A stretch of DNA of 64,000 bases, taken from NCBI RefSeq assembly GCF_010389155.1, contig NC_057769.1, positions 3,968,001 through 4,032,000 on the forward strand. The letters run 5' to 3'. The notes under the pieces were generated by a model. It worked only from the letters and a program-made list of their open reading frames with translations. It made no database searches and was not told the origin of the DNA. The translations under genes were made by a program, and so were the position numbers. Each line of letters opens with the position of its first letter. Within the stretch, counting starts at the first letter, position 1. This DNA comes from Erigeron canadensis. Its lineage: Eukaryota > Streptophyta > Magnoliopsida > Asterales > Asteraceae. Positions 36,101 through 47,705 of this stretch are shown piece after piece.

Positions 36101-37176
36101 TGGGCTTCAACTTGTACTTTCGCACCATTGCCCATAAAGAGACTAATGTCCCCCTTCTTGATGTTCCTTTTTCTTATGAACCCCTGTAACATATTACAAA
36201 TATGAGTTCCACATCCGGTATCCAATACCCATATGTAAGAAAAAACAGTATTAAGCTCAATATATATCATAAATATTGTACCTGAGGTTTGCCCTGCATC
36301 CCTCTTAGCTTTCAACTCTTTGAGATAGGTTGGACAATTACGCTTCCAATGTCCTACCTCCCCACACTCAAAGCATGGGTCATTGACAGCAACCTTTTGC
36401 TTCTTCGTTTTTGGAGTATCCATTTTTGCCTTTCCTGTTCCTCTGTTGTTCCTTTTGTTGTTTCCCTTTCCTTTAGCAACATTTGCCTTTGGTCTGGGGT
36501 TGGCCCTTTTCTTTCCGCCTTCATTGATCATGTAAACGGGTTGAACCTTTCCTCCCATGCTAGCCTCGGCCGTTTTGAGCATCCCATGGAGCTCGGAAAC
36601 GGTTTTGTCCCATCCGTTCATGTTATAATTTAACACGAAGGTCTCAAATCTCTTAGATAAGGAGTTGAGGATCAAATCCGTAGCCAACTCGGTTGAAACG
36701 GGACAATTTAGCCTTTCGAGGCGATCAATGTAGCTTTTCATTTTAAGAACATAAGTTGAGACGGGTTGAGAATCATCCATATGACATGCATGAAGCGCTC
36801 GAACCGTTTCGAAGCGTTCAACCCTTGCCTTTTGTTGGAACATTTCCTTGAGTTGGGTAATCATGTCGTATGCCCCATGGTGCTCGAACTCCTTTTGGAG
36901 TTCGGGAGTCATACTCGCCAACATTATGCAACTAACTTGCACGGAGTCATCGACATATTTAACCCAATCATTGTAGGCATCAACATTTGTTTCTTCGGGC
37001 TCATCGGGAATAGGATCGTCTAGTATATAGGATTTCTTTTCATGCTTGAGAACAATTCTCAAGTTACGAAACCAATCCACAAAGTTGTTTTGGTTAAGAC
37101 GCTCCTTTTCAAGGATGGATCTTAGTGAAAAATTATGGACGTTTGGGTTGGGGTTGATTGGATTGTTAGCGGCCAT
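33175..37176 (-). CDS. copia gag-pol polyprotein
   Basis: A single uninterrupted 1333-residue frame with Ty1/copia domain order. Gag occupies the N-terminus (to about 260), with a CCHC zinc knuckle (C268, C271, H276, C281). The protease active site is DTG at 319-321. Integrase has an HHCC zinc site (H458, H463, C489, C492) and catalytic D519, D582 and E618 (QHNGVSERRNRT). Reverse transcriptase follows (about 860-1110) with YVDD at 1009-1012, then RNase H with a TESEYIAA segment and a final DPLTKL. Integrase before reverse transcriptase distinguishes copia from gypsy. No stops or frameshifts are present, so the protein could be functional. Open frames on the opposite strand here are shadows. 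Confidence 0.95.
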   Translation of the reverse strand: MAANNPINPNPNVHNFSLRSILEKERLNQNNFVDWFRNLRIVLKHEKKSYILDDPIPDEPEETNVDAYNDWVKYVDDSVQVSCIMLASMTPELQKEFEHHGAYDMITQLKEMFQQKARVERFETVRALHACHMDDSQPVSTYVLKMKSYIDRLERLNCPVSTELATDLILNSLSKRFETFVLNYNMNGWDKTVSELHGMLKTAEASMGGKVQPVYMINEGGKKRANPRPKANVAKGKGNNKRNNRGTGKAKMDTPKTKKQKVAVNDPCFECGEVGHWKRNCPTYLKELKAKRDAGQTSGTIFMIYIELNTVFSYIWVLDTGCGTHICNMLQGFIRKRNIKKGDISLFMGNGAKVQVEAQGDYLLKLPNGLEIVLNNVLYAPSLTRNIISVSRLRYIGYDFKFVNNDIHISMNDVFYFKAMPRNGIYELVHESTTYDNSMYQATTKKLKLDLSETYIWHCRLGHINKNRVLTLQKNGLLKTKSNDSFDVCESCLQGKMTKAPFNGTNERAKDLLGIIHSDVCGPFKPMTRNGERYFITFTDDYSRYGYVYLLKHKSEAFEVFKIFKNEVENQLSKTIKILRSDRGGEYLSDAFQYHLRSCGIISQLTPPGTPQHNGVSERRNRTLLDMVRSMMSKSSLPLSFWGYAIISAARILNMAPTKKVERTPFEIWHGRVPSLSYLKVWGCEAYVRHDTSSKLEPRSTKCIFVGYPKDDLGYYFYDPNEQNVFVARKAEFLETKFLMEGTSSRTVELEEDQEPLTDTHLGDTSFQQKYVEDDQGVDQGTQNVRRSGRASYPPERYGFLMDECYMMVSDEPTTYHDAMSKSDSDKWLEAMNAEMQSMYDNQVWELVNEPPNSKVVGSKWVFKLKHDMHGNLLTYKARLVAKGFTQTRGVDYDETFSPVAMLKSIRILFAIAAHYDYEIWQMDVKTAFLNGYLEEDVYMDQPEGFVDPKHPNKVCKLKKSIYGLKQASRSWNRRFDEEVKKFGFIKNADEACVYKKASGSIITFLVLYVDDILLFGNDIPTLEGVKAWLGSCFSIKDLGEAAYILGIRIYRDRSRRLIGLNQSAYIDKILKRFKMENSKKGLVPIQRGTILSTSQSPSSKVEQEKMNGIPYASAIGSIMYAMICTRPDVSCALSMTSRYQQNPGDSHWMAVKNILKYLRNTKDMFLIYGSGEEELVVKGYTDASFQTDRDDSRSQSGYIFILNGGAVSWKSSKQDVVALSTTESEYIAASLAAQEAAWLKKFIADLGVVPSIQEPLEILCDNEGAIAQIKEPRAHQKTRHIERRFNYIRDEVEKGKICIRKVHTDQNIADPLTKLHESHTCAMGLRYSSDWI

Positions 37177-38421
37177 CTACAAGATTAACAAAGTCTTTAT
37201 TAGTATTTTCGATATCAAATATAAATTTTAATTGTTAATACCCTTTTATGTCTCATGGACAATTAATAATTAAAATCTAGAATCCAATGTTATATTTAAA
37301 TGATGGTTAGGTGACCTTTATCCCATTATTTAAATTAACAAGGTAGTCAACGTTTGACAATTGTAACATTTTACAATTTCTAGTGGTATGGGATCGGTTT
37401 TAACATCTTATGTTAAGTCGGCATGTTTAATCCCATCAACGCCTTTGGTTACCATGCTTCGGTGACCCTAATCACATGGCTTCCAAGTCAAGTTGTCTCA
37501 CTTATACACACATGTAAATTTATCTATACAAATGGTTAGGTGACCTTTATCCCACAAGTATAATGAATTTACCTTAACTTATAAGTTCCCTCAAGGTAGT
37601 TAGGTGACCTTTATCCTACAAAGAGTTCCCAAATAATTAAGTGTTGTATAAAAGATGGCGTTTTAACTTGTTTTTAAAGGGTCGTTTGAGTTTTTATATT
37701 CTAGTTAAAACTTTGTATCATGATGATAATTTTGAAATCCATATTTCAAAGTTCTTTTATAAAATCCATTTTTATAATTGTAGCCATTAACTTTTAATAA
37801 AAACCATTTTATTTTACCAAGTTAATGTCAATTTTAAAACCAATTTTTAAACTTTTATGTATGTCATTTAGTTTGTAGTTTTGAACATCCACATGACAAT
37901 ATTATCAAACAACCACACAAACATGACAAACATAATAATAAGTGCACAACATTAGCCAACTAATTTGACCACACTTGTTAGCCGAAACAAGTGTGTCAAA
38001 AGGTCCCAACCTAAGGGACAAAGTGACACAAAATTTATGTCAATGAACTCCCACTTGATCTTGCATCCAAATGCTTCAAGTAATCTTTTGTGATGTGATT
38101 TGAATGTCTTTCTTCACTCTTCCTTTTGGCCTCCAAAACAGCCCCTAAACTCTTTAAAGCCTTCTTGGAGATTACATTTACAAGAAAAAATGCAACTAGT
38201 CTACTTATTACATTCCAAATGAAATAAATAAAATTACATAACCAAATGAATGAAGAAAATCCTATTTAACTATTACAACCATTGAATAATTAAATAAAAT
38301 ACAAACACATCCACATATCACAAACAATCACAAGGTCTTTTGGCTAAGTTGTGACACTATAATACACAAACAAAAATCAACTTTTGATGCATACATCCAT
38401 ATAACCAGCTCTAGATGCCAT
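37177..38421. other. copia 5' leader with repeated motif
   Basis: Non-coding leader between the 5' LTR and gag. The word GTTAGGTGACCTTTATCC occurs at least three times (about 37307, 37537, 37598), with a weaker relative at about 37460. It could be a packaging or regulatory repeat; its role is unknown. Confidence 0.6.
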
Positions 38422-39138
38422 TGTTGGGTCTTTTGGGTTTTATCAAAGTCATATTTTCCTTATAAACATGAAAAACGCAACGGAAGAAATGAACCTTTCA
38501 TTATGTTATATGTAGTTAAAATCAAATTTTAACATATAAAAGAAAACCCCAAACAATAAGGATCCATGTATATGAATGTCATACAATCAAAATAACAACC
38601 ATAGGGTGTTTAGAAGACTACCTTCTTCCAAGCTTATGAGAAGGTTGATATGAAGAAGATGATGTTCCTAGAAAGGCCAAGTCTTCAAGATAGAAGTACC
38701 TCAAGCTTGCATACCCCAAGTCTCCAACAAACACCCAAATATGCTAGGATTTAGACTTAAAAAAACTTTCTCCTTTTGCCTTGTTTGTGCCAAAATCAAG
38801 AGAAGAAAAAGAGAGAGTTTTTGCACTTGAGAGTTGAGAGAACACTATAGCAAATGCATGTAACAATTGTGTGTTTCCAATGTAGCTAGTGGGTTATGTA
38901 AAACAAGCAAATGCATGTGCATTTTTGGGTGGGGTTGGCTGGCCACAAGGTGAGACCACATGGGTCTCACCAACTCAAAATCCACTTGCATTTTCCTTTT
39001 ATACAATATATATAAATGTATTATAACATGTTATATACCTTATGTAACATATTATGTATTATACATAACACACATAAGTGTTTATTTGGCAAAATAAACA
39101 CATTCACATATTTCTCAAAATAAATTATCCATATAATT
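38422..39138 (-). repeat. 5' LTR of the copia element, truncated
   Basis: 717 of 916 bp remain. Alignment to the left LTR stops at ATCCATATAATT, after which unrelated sequence begins, so the insertion-side target duplication is lost. Confidence 0.9.
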
Positions 39139-39165
39139 ATCCATATGATACATATGGGCGATGTC

Positions 39166-40005
39166 TAGAGGTGCAAATACCAGTTAACCGGTTCCGGTTA
39201 TTTTTTTTAGTAAATGATTCCGGTTATTTTTTTTAAAAAAAAAACAATTACGGTTAACCGGTACCGGTTAATAACTGGTTTGGGTTTTAAAAAACTATAA
39301 CTGGTGTAATCGGTTTCGGTTAATAATAACCGGTTAACCTAATAGGTTATTTTTTTAACCGCCCACTATCAATAATATATAAGCCAAAAGGGGTTTTCTT
39401 TTTCAACATAAAACAAGTTGTTCCGTTCGGATCTACCCACAAACACCACTGATAACACCACTTCTCTTCATCATCTACCCCTCATAGCCGCCACATATAT
39501 CGATGTATATATATATATATATATATGATTGGGCGGTTAGTGGAACACACACACACACAGGCGCACAACCACACAGTACGTAATATTTTTGATGATCTTG
39601 AAGAGGTGATTCAGTGGAGGATCTTGAAGAGGTGATCAGTTGGTTCTTTCTCCGGTCTCCGATGCTTTTTTCTTTCTTTCCAGATGCATGTGACTTCATT
39701 TTTCTTTTTATATCTCGATGTATATATATATATATCACCTAGTAAGTGGTGAGTGGTAAGTATAAAATAGAAAACAATCCCAATTATATATAATTAATCG
39801 ATTAACCGGTTAAAACTAAAAATAAAAACCGATTATCGGTTAACCGATTAGGAATCGGTTTTTGGTTTTGAAAGTGCAAATCGATTACTAACCGGCGGTT
39901 TTTCCTAACCTATAATCGGTTTGTACTGTATCGATTACTAACTGGTTACAATTATAGGTTAACTTTCGAATCGGTTCGTTTAACCGGTTTTTTTGTGCAC
40001 CTCTA
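39166..40005. mobile_element. hAT-type non-autonomous DNA transposon
   Basis: Terminal inverted repeats TAGAGGTGCAAA and TTTTGTGCACCTCTA are flanked by a perfect 8 bp duplication, GCGATGTC (39158-39165 and 40006-40013), the hAT hallmark. The 840 bp interior has many copies of GGTTAACCGGT-like words near both ends, resembling subterminal transposase-binding repeats. It encodes no transposase. It also contains short (TA)n and (CA)n runs. It sits about 240 bp upstream of the uS11 start codon. Confidence 0.9.
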
Positions 40006-40042
40006 GCGATGTCTATATTTAGAGATTAATAATAAGTTTGGG

Positions 40043-40118
40043 TTGGGCTACGAAATAAAAAACGAGGCCCAAAAAAGATACAAGCCCAAAATGATATTTA
40101 ATAAACCCTAACCCTAAA
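40043..40118 (+). promoter_or_regulatory. site II elements and telo-box of the uS11 promoter
   Basis: TTGGGCTA (40043), GGCCCA (40067) and AGCCCA (40083) are site II-type motifs (TGGGCY or its complement). AAACCCTAACCCTAAA at 40103-40118 is a double telo-box. This pairing is characteristic of plant ribosomal-protein and other growth-linked promoters, bound by TCP and Pur-alpha/telo-box factors. Confidence 0.8.
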
Positions 40119-40244
40119 TCACACTCCCTCCCTCCCTCTGTCTAAAGAAGCAAGCAGCAGCTCACATACATTCCTTCAAACACAAAAAACACAAAATCTA
40201 CTTTGAGAGAGAAAGAAAGAACAAGAAGAAAATCATCACCCAAA

Positions 40245-42095
<1,851 letters not shown>

Positions 42096-43150
42096 TCTGA
42101 GTCAATGGTGCTGCATTTTCAAGTGGGAATTTGTGTGGATTAATGCTGGATCAAGTTTTGTTCTGCAGTTTAAGTTTGATAAATTTATGGCATTGTGTTA
42201 AGACATTCTACATTTTATGGTAGTGCATGTGCTTTTCATATCCAGTCAAAACTACACTTTCTTGTTATGTAATTTTGAACAAGAGACAAGGTGAGTTATG
42301 CATTGCTAAACTTGCAAAAAATTCAGTTGAAGTTCATAATGATCTGTCACAGGTGCTTAAAAAGTTTCAAAGTTGTTTGACTTTTGCTTTTCCAGGTTGA
42401 AATCTTTATTTAATAATTTCAGTCGTCACTTCAACTTAATGAAGTTTTGCAGTAATCTTTACATTGTGTGGTTCACTTATGAGCTAGGTACTATACATGT
42501 TTGGTTATGTTTCGGATCAAGTTATCTAATTCAGTAATTGTATATTTCTATTCCACCTTGTGATGTTGGTTCTTTATAATCTGTGTACCTGACTACCATC
42601 CCTTGACATACGTATTTTCCGGTAATTCTATATAACCAATATACTAGTATTATTTGAATGAGATCAAACACGCTATTTATATCCTACAAATCCACGAGAT
42701 CAAAACCACCCATATACCCAATCACCAAGTAGAAAGAAAACAGTTTGGATGCAAATACTAAACCTCTACAGATGTATACTAAACGGAGATGTTTCGAACC
42801 AATAAACAAGCAAGGTCTCCCCACAAAAACCATAAATAAATATACGATATATGATGGGGGATCAGGGGATCAGGCTCCAAGATATAAAGCAAAAAGCTTG
42901 GGACAATTTTCTATGTGTTACTCCAAATGCAAGTACAAGAATATATAAACGTGCAATGTAACCGACTCAACCTACCACTATGGCGACATGCCATTTTCTT
43001 AGGAAACTTCCATGCATGACTCTTTGACTCTATCAACTACTTTATCCACTACATGAGACGTGCAGTAAAATAAAATAATGCAAATAAACTAAATTAATCT
43101 AAGTAACGTGCTGGCTTCTTCTTGGACTCCCTTTTGTGCCTTACGAGAAG
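42096..43150. other. uS11 3' UTR and intergenic DNA
   Basis: The first 200-300 bp should hold the uS11 3' UTR and polyadenylation site. Beyond about 42600 no coding frame or repeat terminus was recognised. Confidence 0.4.
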
Positions 43151-43285
43151 ATGCCAAGGAGCCGGGCGAGGCCTGACAAGAAGATGTTGGAGAAAGAGGC
43201 CGAGGAGCATTATAACAGGTACGGCCGTGCTGACTTTGATGCCGTAACCCAAATGCTCGAGATGACAGATACGACATGTCACTGA
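43151..43285 (+). CDS. small GC-rich open frame, unknown
   Basis: A 44-codon frame starting MPRSRARPDKKMLEKE, highly charged, with balanced codon use that stands out from the AT-rich surroundings (43110-43320 is clearly GC-richer). I do not recognise it. It could be a real small protein, an exon fragment of a captured gene, or a remnant of a transposase. No splice sites or promoter are obvious. Confidence 0.3.
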   Translation: MPRSRARPDKKMLEKEAEEHYNRYGRADFDAVTQMLEMTDTTCH

Positions 43286-44196
43286 TGATCGAAGAAAAGA
43301 AGCAGCAGCCTCCTGCATTAGATATCATTATTATTAATAAATAAGAACGTAACTCTGTTATTAGTTGTTAGTTTTTATTAGTATGTGTGTTTGATTAATT
43401 ACTAATGTTCTCTCAACTTACAACTTTGATGTTATTGGTTTTTTTATACCTACTTTAGTTATTAATATATGGGATTATTATGTTTATGTACGTATGTATT
43501 TTGCTAAAGCTTCTTTTGTTGTTTGTTGTACATCTATCTATCTGCTTCTTTTGTTTTTCTTGAGTGGTGTTTAAGTTCATACAAGTAACCGATATTTTCT
43601 GGAATACGGTTATTGTTGGGTTACGTATATCTTCGCTTTTGGTTGATTGTTTCTTTAGGTTTTTCAATATCTGGCACCATTGCTGTTTATTTCATTATAA
43701 TAATAAATACCAAATCTCTCATTACATAGTGCTAAACTATACATTGTCATAAGTTAGTAATCCGAGTTGTTTCTTTTTTTCCTTCTAAATATTAAGTAAC
43801 AGCCCCATATGTGCTTCTATAACCCGTTTGCAACAAATTAAGACGAAGAATCACACTCGAGCTTATCATTGACTGACTGGATAGTCAAGCCTTTGTTTAG
43901 GCACGTACACATCCTCTTACATATTATCATGTCGTTATTAGTCATTCGTTCAAATAAGTGAATAGCAGAATTTCATGATGAAAAGTATTTATTATTTTTA
44001 TCCAAGTTTTGTGATGAATCTATGGTTTAACAAATGGTGACTGAGTTTTCCTTTGATCTATAGTATATATACACGATATTTTATTATTCATCTCTCCGTT
44101 GCTCTTCATACGCCAAGTACAGCTTTATGTGATGTCTTTGTTCTCCAATGCAGAACCTGAGGGAGAAAACACGCTTATGTTAGTTTTCAGGGGTTC
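43286..44196. other. intergenic DNA
   Basis: AT-rich, no supported gene or repeat boundary. Confidence 0.35.
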
Positions 44197-44415
44197 CTTG
44201 CACTTGCTCATATTAATGAGAGTGAGAGCGAGAGTTCAGACTCTGATTAAGATTCAGAGGCCATTGCTCAGAAGAAATACGGCAAGAGGTTGAGTAGTAA
44301 ATTATAGTTGTTGAGAAAGAAAAAAGATGACGATTCTGATGAAGATGAGTCGGATTATGACAAGAGAAAAAGGGGCAGGTCAAAGAATACAAGTGATGAA
44401 GAGGAGTACAACTGA
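44197..44415 (+). pseudogene. acidic/basic-tail gene fragment with in-frame stops
   Basis: One frame reads INESESESSDSD, stop, DSEAIAQKKYGKRLSSKL, stop, then KKKDDDSDEDESDYDKRKRG and finally TSDEEEYN with a stop. Charge-patterned, protein-like text broken by two stops suggests the C-terminal end of a nuclear protein gone to pseudogene. I cannot name the family. Confidence 0.35.
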
Positions 44416-44446
44416 TAATGACGACGGAAAAAGTGGTAGGAACAAC

Positions 44447-44602
44447 AAGCTTTACTCCATTTTGCATTGGAGAAACAGAATTTTCTGCAGACTCCACATT
44501 ACCAAACGGAGGCTTGACTACAAAAGTTCCACTTTTGCCGTTGGAGTCTGTTTGGTAAGAGGTAAACTGCTTGTCCATGGTAATTGTTCCTGCTAAAATC
44601 AA
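44447..44602 (-). pseudogene. gene fragment, unknown family
   Basis: The minus strand carries a readable stretch with MDKQFTSYQTDSNGKSGTF and FGNVESAENSVSPMQNGVK. It looks like part of a protein rather than chance sequence, but has no partner exons of known identity. It may belong with the fragments at 45.25-46.14 kb. Confidence 0.3.
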
Positions 44603-44661
44603 AGGGAAACTGGGTGACTAGACTAAAACAGAATAATGTGTATATACTAGGTTCATATATA

Positions 44662-44938
44662 TGTTTCCTCCGTCCCAAATTTATTGTCCATTAGACTACA
44701 CATCCTAAGAGAACTAAAATAAATGTAGATTTTATGTGATAGAATGGCAGTTTTACCTGTGAGTCTTTTTTTCGCGCGGCCATAAAACAGTTCATTTGAC
44801 TTTTATGACAACAATGTCAGGGGTTGTATCGGAAACTTAAATCTTTCTTTGTTTATAAAAATAAAAATAAAAGAATTGGAAAAATATTTTGAGACGAGTT
44901 AAATAGCAAGGCAGACAAATTTTGGGATGTGATGAGTA
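44662..44938. repeat. degenerate Stowaway-like MITE
   Basis: Left CCTCCGTCCCAAATTTATTG and right CAAATTTTGGGATGTGATGAG are weak inverted copies of the Stowaway terminus. Confidence 0.5.
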
Positions 44939-45253
44939 TAACCAAGTTGCAGATTCTGCTCAACCTCTATATGTTTTCCTTGTAAAGCCCGTGAGTCTTT
45001 ATCTATCTAGAGGTGGAAAACTAGAAACTTTTTTCACCAATCCACCTGAAAATGGGTTGATTTAGGTTGGTAGTGTACCATATCTTCAGTGGGTCAAAAA
45101 AGTAAAATTGAAGGAAATGGTTCAAGGTCAACTGGAATGAAAGTCACGGCTTTCAACTATTTAACGCCTTCTAAATCGTTTGATTATCGAAAATAGATTA
45201 TCATCAGATTCATAACAACAAGACATTGTTGTTCAACCCACCAGTTTTCCTAA

Positions 45254-45690
45254 CTCTGGAATGATCCTTTAAAGCAAATCTGAACAAATTTCATACCATC
45301 AGTCTCCATAGGGCTATTGTTGTTCAGTTGTATCATATCCTTGTCTTGAAGAAGTGCATCCAAATCTTTACCAACACTAGCAGCATCTAAGTTAACTTGA
45401 TTATTTTCCGAATTCATTGTACCGTTGGTGGTTTGTGAATTAGCTTCTTGACTCAGTGAAGCTAAAACGTTTGGCTCAAGAAGGTTAGAAGATACCGCAT
45501 TACTTTCTGCATCTAAACTCTGGTCAGCTCCTGATTCATTCAGATTAGCAACATTAGTTTTTCACCTTATCTGATGCAAAAATGTTAGAAATCATTTTTT
45601 TTTCACAGGCCCTTCCTTCTGAGAAACGTCATTGTTTTCTTCATTGGTTTTATTTCCAAACATTCAGAACAACTTAAATCCATTTCCTGC
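45254..45690 (-). pseudogene. Asn/Ser-rich gene fragment with homopolymer frameshifts
   Basis: The minus strand reads NKTNEENNDVSQKEGPVKK, then SNIFASDKVK, then about 100 open codons from TNVANLNESGADQSLDAES to ICFKGSFQS and a stop. The three pieces lie in different frames, each switch falling at a run of A. The composition resembles a disordered region of a nuclear protein. It is probably a decayed gene; the family is not recognised. Confidence 0.4.
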
Positions 45691-45979
45691 AACATCAAAA
45701 AAATGTTTGTAGAAGCATAAAACTTGGAAACTTGAAAACAAAAGTTAGACGGGATTTGTAACTGTGGGTATGAAAATGATGAAGCATGACAAACATCTGA
45801 ATACATCTGGCTCTGTCTGTTGATCATATTCGTTACGTTGATGGAACATCAATTAAACTAATATGAGTAATATCAACTCCATTTTGAGCTCGATTATCAC
45901 TTAAATCACTTAAAGCAACATTCACTTCGGGCTTGTTACGCTTTGATATTTTCCCAATATATGAAGGCAAAATTCACAC

Positions 45980-46136
45980 ATTCATTGTAAATCAAGGGGA
46001 ATATAACTTTGGTTTCAAGTATGGTTTTCACATTCACAGGAAAATGCAAGTGCCGGTAAGGATTATGACGAGTCAGAGAAGTTCTACCCTCATTATCCCA
46101 TGAGCAGATTCGACATTTCCATATTCCTTCAGTCAC
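45980..46136 (-). pseudogene. C-x2-C zinc-finger-like fragment
   Basis: The minus strand reads MTEGIWKCRICSWDNEGR, then SLTRHNPYRHLHFPVN. The C-x2-C followed by spaced histidines resembles a zinc-binding module, preceded by a start codon. No continuing exon of known identity was found. It may be part of the same decayed gene as the 45.25-45.69 kb fragment. Confidence 0.3.
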
Positions 46137-46388
46137 ACCAAAAGGGGGAAAAACACAGTTCCTTCATTATTACCTCTACTTAAAGTCCAAATGTAGCAAC
46201 TTGATCCAAAAAGCCTTTTTGATATACATTACACAAGTTGTATGAAAACAGATATCTAATTAGTAATTATATTCTCGTATCTGTTGTCATCCTTTGACTT
46301 TAGTCGTCAAACTTGTTATATACGAGTAACAAGGATTTTTAAGTGAGGTTCACTTTCTCATTATTATCTAATAATATATTTATATTTA

Positions 46389-46700
46389 TTCAAATCTGCC
46401 TCTTCAAAAATGGTAGCTTGGTTTTGCTTTCTCACATCCCAATTGTCACAAAGACCGATAGACAAATTAATTTATCAACGTATTATATCATAATTGGTTT
46501 ACAAATCAGTACTAACACTAATAGAAGTGAGCCAAAATAAAGAAAATTTATTCAAATCTGTCTCTTCAAAAATGGTGGTTTGGTATTGCTTTTTCAGATC
46601 CCAATTGTCACCAACACCAATAGACAAATTAATTTATCAACGTATTAGTTCATAATTGTTTTAAAAATCAGTACTAACACTAATAGAAGTAACCAGAAAA
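46389..46700. repeat. 162 bp tandem duplication
   Basis: Two copies starting TTCAAATCTG at 46389 and 46551, sharing CTCTTCAAAAATGGT and ACTAACACTAATAGAAGT, with several substitutions. Non-coding. Confidence 0.8.
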
Positions 46701-47308
46701 CAGGATGCAGAAAACCAACGTCTTAAAAACAAATTCCAATTAAGAAGAAAAATAGCAAATTTAAAATCTTCAACACGTTAGTTAAATTTATTTTCACTGG
46801 AACCAGAAACGGAATGTATCAAAATGAAACATCTTTTACCCTACACTTAAATAATCTATTTATGAAAGTTTTGATCTCTACACATAAGGTTGGATCCAAA
46901 ATGTAGCCTAACGACTCGAATGTAACCGAGATGATTTGATCACCAAAACAAAATGTTTTCTTTAAATGGCAGCAGTTCCTAACTTTGCAAGACCAGAAAC
47001 TCAGAGTTTGGCCCCACGGGACCGCACATAGACCGAACCGTGGTTAGCAGTTGCCACTACCATTTATGCATACAAATGAAGCTATATTTGCTCTTCATCT
47101 ACTCATTTAGGAATGAGAATCTAATCTGAGCATGATAACTCAGACTACCTAGAGACCTATGTGCCTATGATAATCACTCTAACTGGAGTCAAATTATCGT
47201 AGTATGAATCTTTAAACTACATGTGAGCTACTCAGCTTCTTACGACTCTAGAACCACAAAAAGCATCTAACTCAATCAAGGAAAGATTTTGATCATTCGA
47301 GCACTTAC
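46701..47308. other. no recognised feature
   Basis: I searched the minus strand here for the rest of the glutaredoxin fold (the WPTFPQIFI and GGSDI segments) and did not find it. No other gene is seen. Confidence 0.4.
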
Positions 47309-47640
47309 GATGTTCACTCAACACTCTGACAGCTAATGAGCTGAATCCACATCGCGGTTGTTCTGGATCTCCTTTCATGTAAATCATCACACGGTTGTCC
47401 TTGACATCCTATACATTTCAAACCATTCCTTCAGGAAAAAAAAAATTATTACAGCAAAGAGGTCCAAAATACAATATAAACAGCCACCAACCTGCTCAAC
47501 GATATTCTTAAGGGTAATGTCAGAATTCTCGAGCTTATTCGAGAACGACCAAAACTCATTGACAAAGGATTCCACATGAGTGACATCAAAGGATTCCAAT
47601 GGTTCAAGAGGAACCACCAACAAAAAGTAAAAGGAGAGAA
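47309..47640 (-). pseudogene. CGFS monothiol glutaredoxin (GRXS15-like) fragment
   Basis: Two exon-like pieces. About 47620-47492 reads ...SNKLENSDITLKNIVEQ and ends at a GT donor. 47408-47309 reads [20 protein letters not shown] followed by [13 protein letters not shown], then GTAAGT. This matches plant mitochondrial GRXS15, whose corresponding region has LKDIVENDVKDNPVMIYMKG and CGFS. GRXS15 handles iron-sulfur cluster transfer in mitochondria. The CGFS active site is intact, but the C-terminal half of the fold is not found downstream, so this is most likely a partial duplicate. If expressed it could give only a truncated protein. Confidence 0.65.
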
Positions 47641-47705
47641 CATTGATGGTTCGTAAATGGTGTTTGTGAAACAAAAATAAATAAAAAAATGATACTGTTA
47701 AAATT

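Larger units (their letters stand above)
31469..39138 (-). mobile_element. Ty1/copia LTR retrotransposon, young, with truncated 5' LTR
   Basis: The left LTR (3' LTR of the element) is 31469-32384, 916 bp, TGTTGG...CCAACA. The right LTR (5') is 38422-39138 and matches the first 717 bp of the left one without gaps. I see one mismatch (G at 31527, A at 38480), so insertion was very recent. The right LTR lacks its last roughly 200 bp (the U3 start). The primer-binding site beside the right LTR reads TGGCATCTAGAGC on the minus strand, like the initiator-Met tRNA type. The polypurine tract AAGTGGGAGAT is next to the left LTR. Without its U3 promoter the copy may be transcriptionally weak. Confidence 0.93.

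Noticed and set aside
33217..37231. Several plus-strand open frames of 60-120 codons
   Set aside because: All lie opposite the copia gag-pol frame and show no domain or motif of their own.
39475..39738. Minus-strand open frame inside the hAT element
   Set aside because: Made largely of (TA)n and (CA)n translated as Tyr-Ile and Val-Cys repeats; not transposase.
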